Assembly: GCF_900100655.1 (NCBI RefSeq)
Contig: NZ_FNCE01000002.1
Coordinates: 62,001-126,000 of the forward strand
Direction: 5' to 3'
From: Limimonas halophila
GTDB lineage: Bacteria; Pseudomonadota; Alphaproteobacteria; Kiloniellales; Rhodovibrionaceae
Length of the DNA stretch: 64,000 bases
Below, piece after piece: positions 62,668 through 64,000 of the stretch (the stretch's first letter is position 1; the number at the start of each line of letters is the position of its first letter). The notes beneath the pieces are model-generated. The model was not told the origin of the DNA, searched no databases, and saw only the letters and a program-made list of their open reading frames with translations. Position numbers and translations under genes: made by a program.

Positions 62668-64000
62668 ATGGCGCATGACGTCCTGATCGTGGACGACGAA
62701 GCGGACATCCGCCTGATGATCGCGGGCGTGCTCGAGGACGAGGGCTACGTCTGCCGCGGGGCGGCGAACAGCGAGGAGACGCTCTCGGCCCTGTACGCCC
62801 GCACCCCGAGCGTTGTCCTGCTGGACATCTGGCTGGAGAACTCGGCCCAGGACGGGTTGGCGTTGCTGGAGACGATCAGGGCGACGGACCCCTACATCCC
62901 CGTGGTTATGATTTCCGGCCACGGGACGATCGAAAGCGCCGTGCGCGCCATCCAGAACGGCGCCCACGATTTCATCGAAAAGCCGTTCCAGAGCGACCGG
63001 CTGGTCGTATGCGTGGACCGCGCCGCGGAGACCGGCGTGCTGCGGCGGGAAAACGCCGAGCTGCGCCTGCGCGCGGGGCAGGAGGCGGAACTCCTGGGGC
63101 AGTCGCAGCCCGTCCAGCACCTGCGCCAGAACATCGACAAGGTGGCGCCCACGGGCAGCCGCGTCCTCATCTCCGGCCCGCCGGGCGCGGGCAAGGAGGT
63201 CGCCGCGCGCATGCTGCACCACCGCTCGCGGCGCTCGGGCGGCCCGTTCGTGGTGCTGAACTGCGCCGTCATGCACCCCGACCGCCTGGAAAGCGAGCTG
63301 TTCGGCGTGGCGGCCGGTGCGCGCGACGACGAGGGCGCCAAGCCCGGCACCTTCGAGCGCGCCCACGGCGGCACGCTGGTGCTGGACGAAGTGGCCGACA
63401 TGCCCCTGGAAACCCAGGGCAAGATCGTGCGCGTTCTGCAGGACCAGCGCTTCACGCGCGTGGGCGGCGGCCGGGCGATGGAAGCGGACGTGCGCGTCAT
63501 CGCCTCCAGCAACCGCGATCTCGACCAGCTGATGGCGGAGGGCAGCTTCCGCCAGGACCTCTACTACCGCCTGAACGTGGTGCCGTTGCGCGTGCCGCCA
63601 TTGCGCGAGCGCCGCGAGGATATCCCGCTGCTCGTCCGGCACTTCATGGCCCGCGCGGCGGAGTCCGCCGGGCTGCCCGAGCGGCGCCTGGACGACGACG
63701 CCATGGCCGCGCTCCAGGCCTACGACTGGCCGGGCAACGTGCGCCAGCTGCGCAACATCATCGACTGGCTGCTCATCATGGCGCCGGGCGACGCCACCGA
63801 TCCCGTCCGCGCCGACATGCTGCCCCCCGACATCGGTGCGGAGGCACCGGCGGCACTGCGCACCAACGGCGACAGCGAGATCATGGCGCTGCCGCTGCGC
63901 GAGGCGCGCGAGGTCTTCGAGCGCCAGTACCTGGAGGCGCAGATGATGCGCTTCGGCGGCAACATCTCGCGCACCGCCGCCTTCGTGGGCATGGAGCGCT
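62668..64000 (+). CDS. ntrX: Response regulator NtrX, 3' end outside the window
   Basis: NtrX is the response regulator phosphorylated by NtrY. About 444 residues are visible before the window ends. The receiver domain has phosphorylation site D53 in [17 protein letters not shown] and KPF near residue 109. The AAA+ domain has Walker A GPPGAGKE near residue 171 and Walker [13 protein letters not shown], but the loop that carries GAFTGA in sigma-54 activators reads [15 protein letters not shown] instead, so direct sigma-54 activation is unlikely. A Fis-type DNA-binding region begins at the window end ([11 protein letters not shown]-like segment, actual [12 protein letters not shown]). The start is supported by AGGGAGGA 10 bases upstream. 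The stop codon is not seen. Confidence 0.94.
   Translation, partial: MAHDVLIVDDEADIRLMIAGVLEDEGYVCRGAANSEETLSALYARTPSVVLLDIWLENSAQDGLALLETIRATDPYIPVVMISGHGTIESAVRAIQNGAHDFIEKPFQSDRLVVCVDRAAETGVLRRENAELRLRAGQEAELLGQSQPVQHLRQNIDKVAPTGSRVLISGPPGAGKEVAARMLHHRSRRSGGPFVVLNCAVMHPDRLESELFGVAAGARDDEGAKPGTFERAHGGTLVLDEVADMPLETQGKIVRVLQDQRFTRVGGGRAMEADVRVIASSNRDLDQLMAEGSFRQDLYYRLNVVPLRVPPLRERREDIPLLVRHFMARAAESAGLPERRLDDDAMAALQAYDWPGNVRQLRNIIDWLLIMAPGDATDPVRADMLPPDIGAEAPAALRTNGDSEIMALPLREAREVFERQYLEAQMMRFGGNISRTAAFVGMER

Overview
The window is 64 kb of GC-rich, gene-dense bacterial chromosome. The gene families and their order point to an alphaproteobacterium, most likely in or near the Rhodospirillales. 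The evidence is the short ProS, fused IspDF, a lipoyl domain on PDH E1-beta, a single Lol permease, a GTTC-N7-GTTC LexA box, NtrBC followed by NtrYX, and the blocks coaX-rnj-mce-DUF1467-proS-lol-dnaE and tpiA-secG-pyrG-kdsA-eno-ftsB-pdh. Strongly acidic tails on S2, EF-Ts and SecG would fit a salt-adapted lineage, but that is inference. No rRNA, tRNA, CRISPR, phage or insertion sequence was recognised. Nearly everything is housekeeping, and no gap between genes exceeds 300 bases.

Layout. 1-9.1 kb holds the end of coaX, RNase J, methylmalonyl-CoA epimerase, a DUF1467 protein, an inward-facing NCS2 purine permease, a small secreted protein, proS, the lipoprotein exporter genes (permease plus lolD) and a second secreted protein. 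A palindromic repeat lies between proS and the permease. 9.3-12.8 kb is dnaE. 13-23.7 kb is a translation, lipid and envelope block: rpsB-tsf, then pyrH-frr-uppS-cdsA-dxr-rseP-bamA-ompH-fabZ, with several overlapping junctions. The lipid A genes lpxD, lpxA and lpxB, usually found with fabZ in this block, are absent here. 23.8-33.9 kb is mostly on the minus strand: gltX-gltA, lexA with its SOS box, and the overlapping operon trpG-trpD-trpC-moaC-moeA. comEC runs on the plus strand between gltX and lexA.

34-38.2 kb is a plus-strand block (copper ATPase copA, its regulator cueR, and a divergent polysaccharide deacetylase) that separates trpG from trpE. 38.2-41.6 kb is ppiD-trpE on the minus strand. 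41.8-54.6 kb runs plus: tpiA, secG, pyrG, kdsA, eno, ftsB, the complete pyruvate dehydrogenase set (pdhA, pdhB, pdhC, lpdA), lipA and a RatA/Coq10 protein. 54.6-57.5 kb runs minus: ispDF-pgpA-cinA-CPBP protease. 57.7-64 kb is the nitrogen-regulation array ntrB-ntrC-ntrY-ntrX, with ntrX cut by the window end.

The genes cover central carbon flow (tpiA, eno, PDH, gltA), lipoate supply for PDH, isoprenoid synthesis (dxr, ispDF) feeding the undecaprenyl carrier (uppS), phospholipid synthesis (cdsA, pgpA), outer-membrane assembly (bamA, ompH, ppiD, lol) and translation. I see no strong candidate for a wholly new system. The most useful leads are the missing lpx genes, the copper block splitting trp, the palindromic repeat, and the alternating dyads before ntrY.
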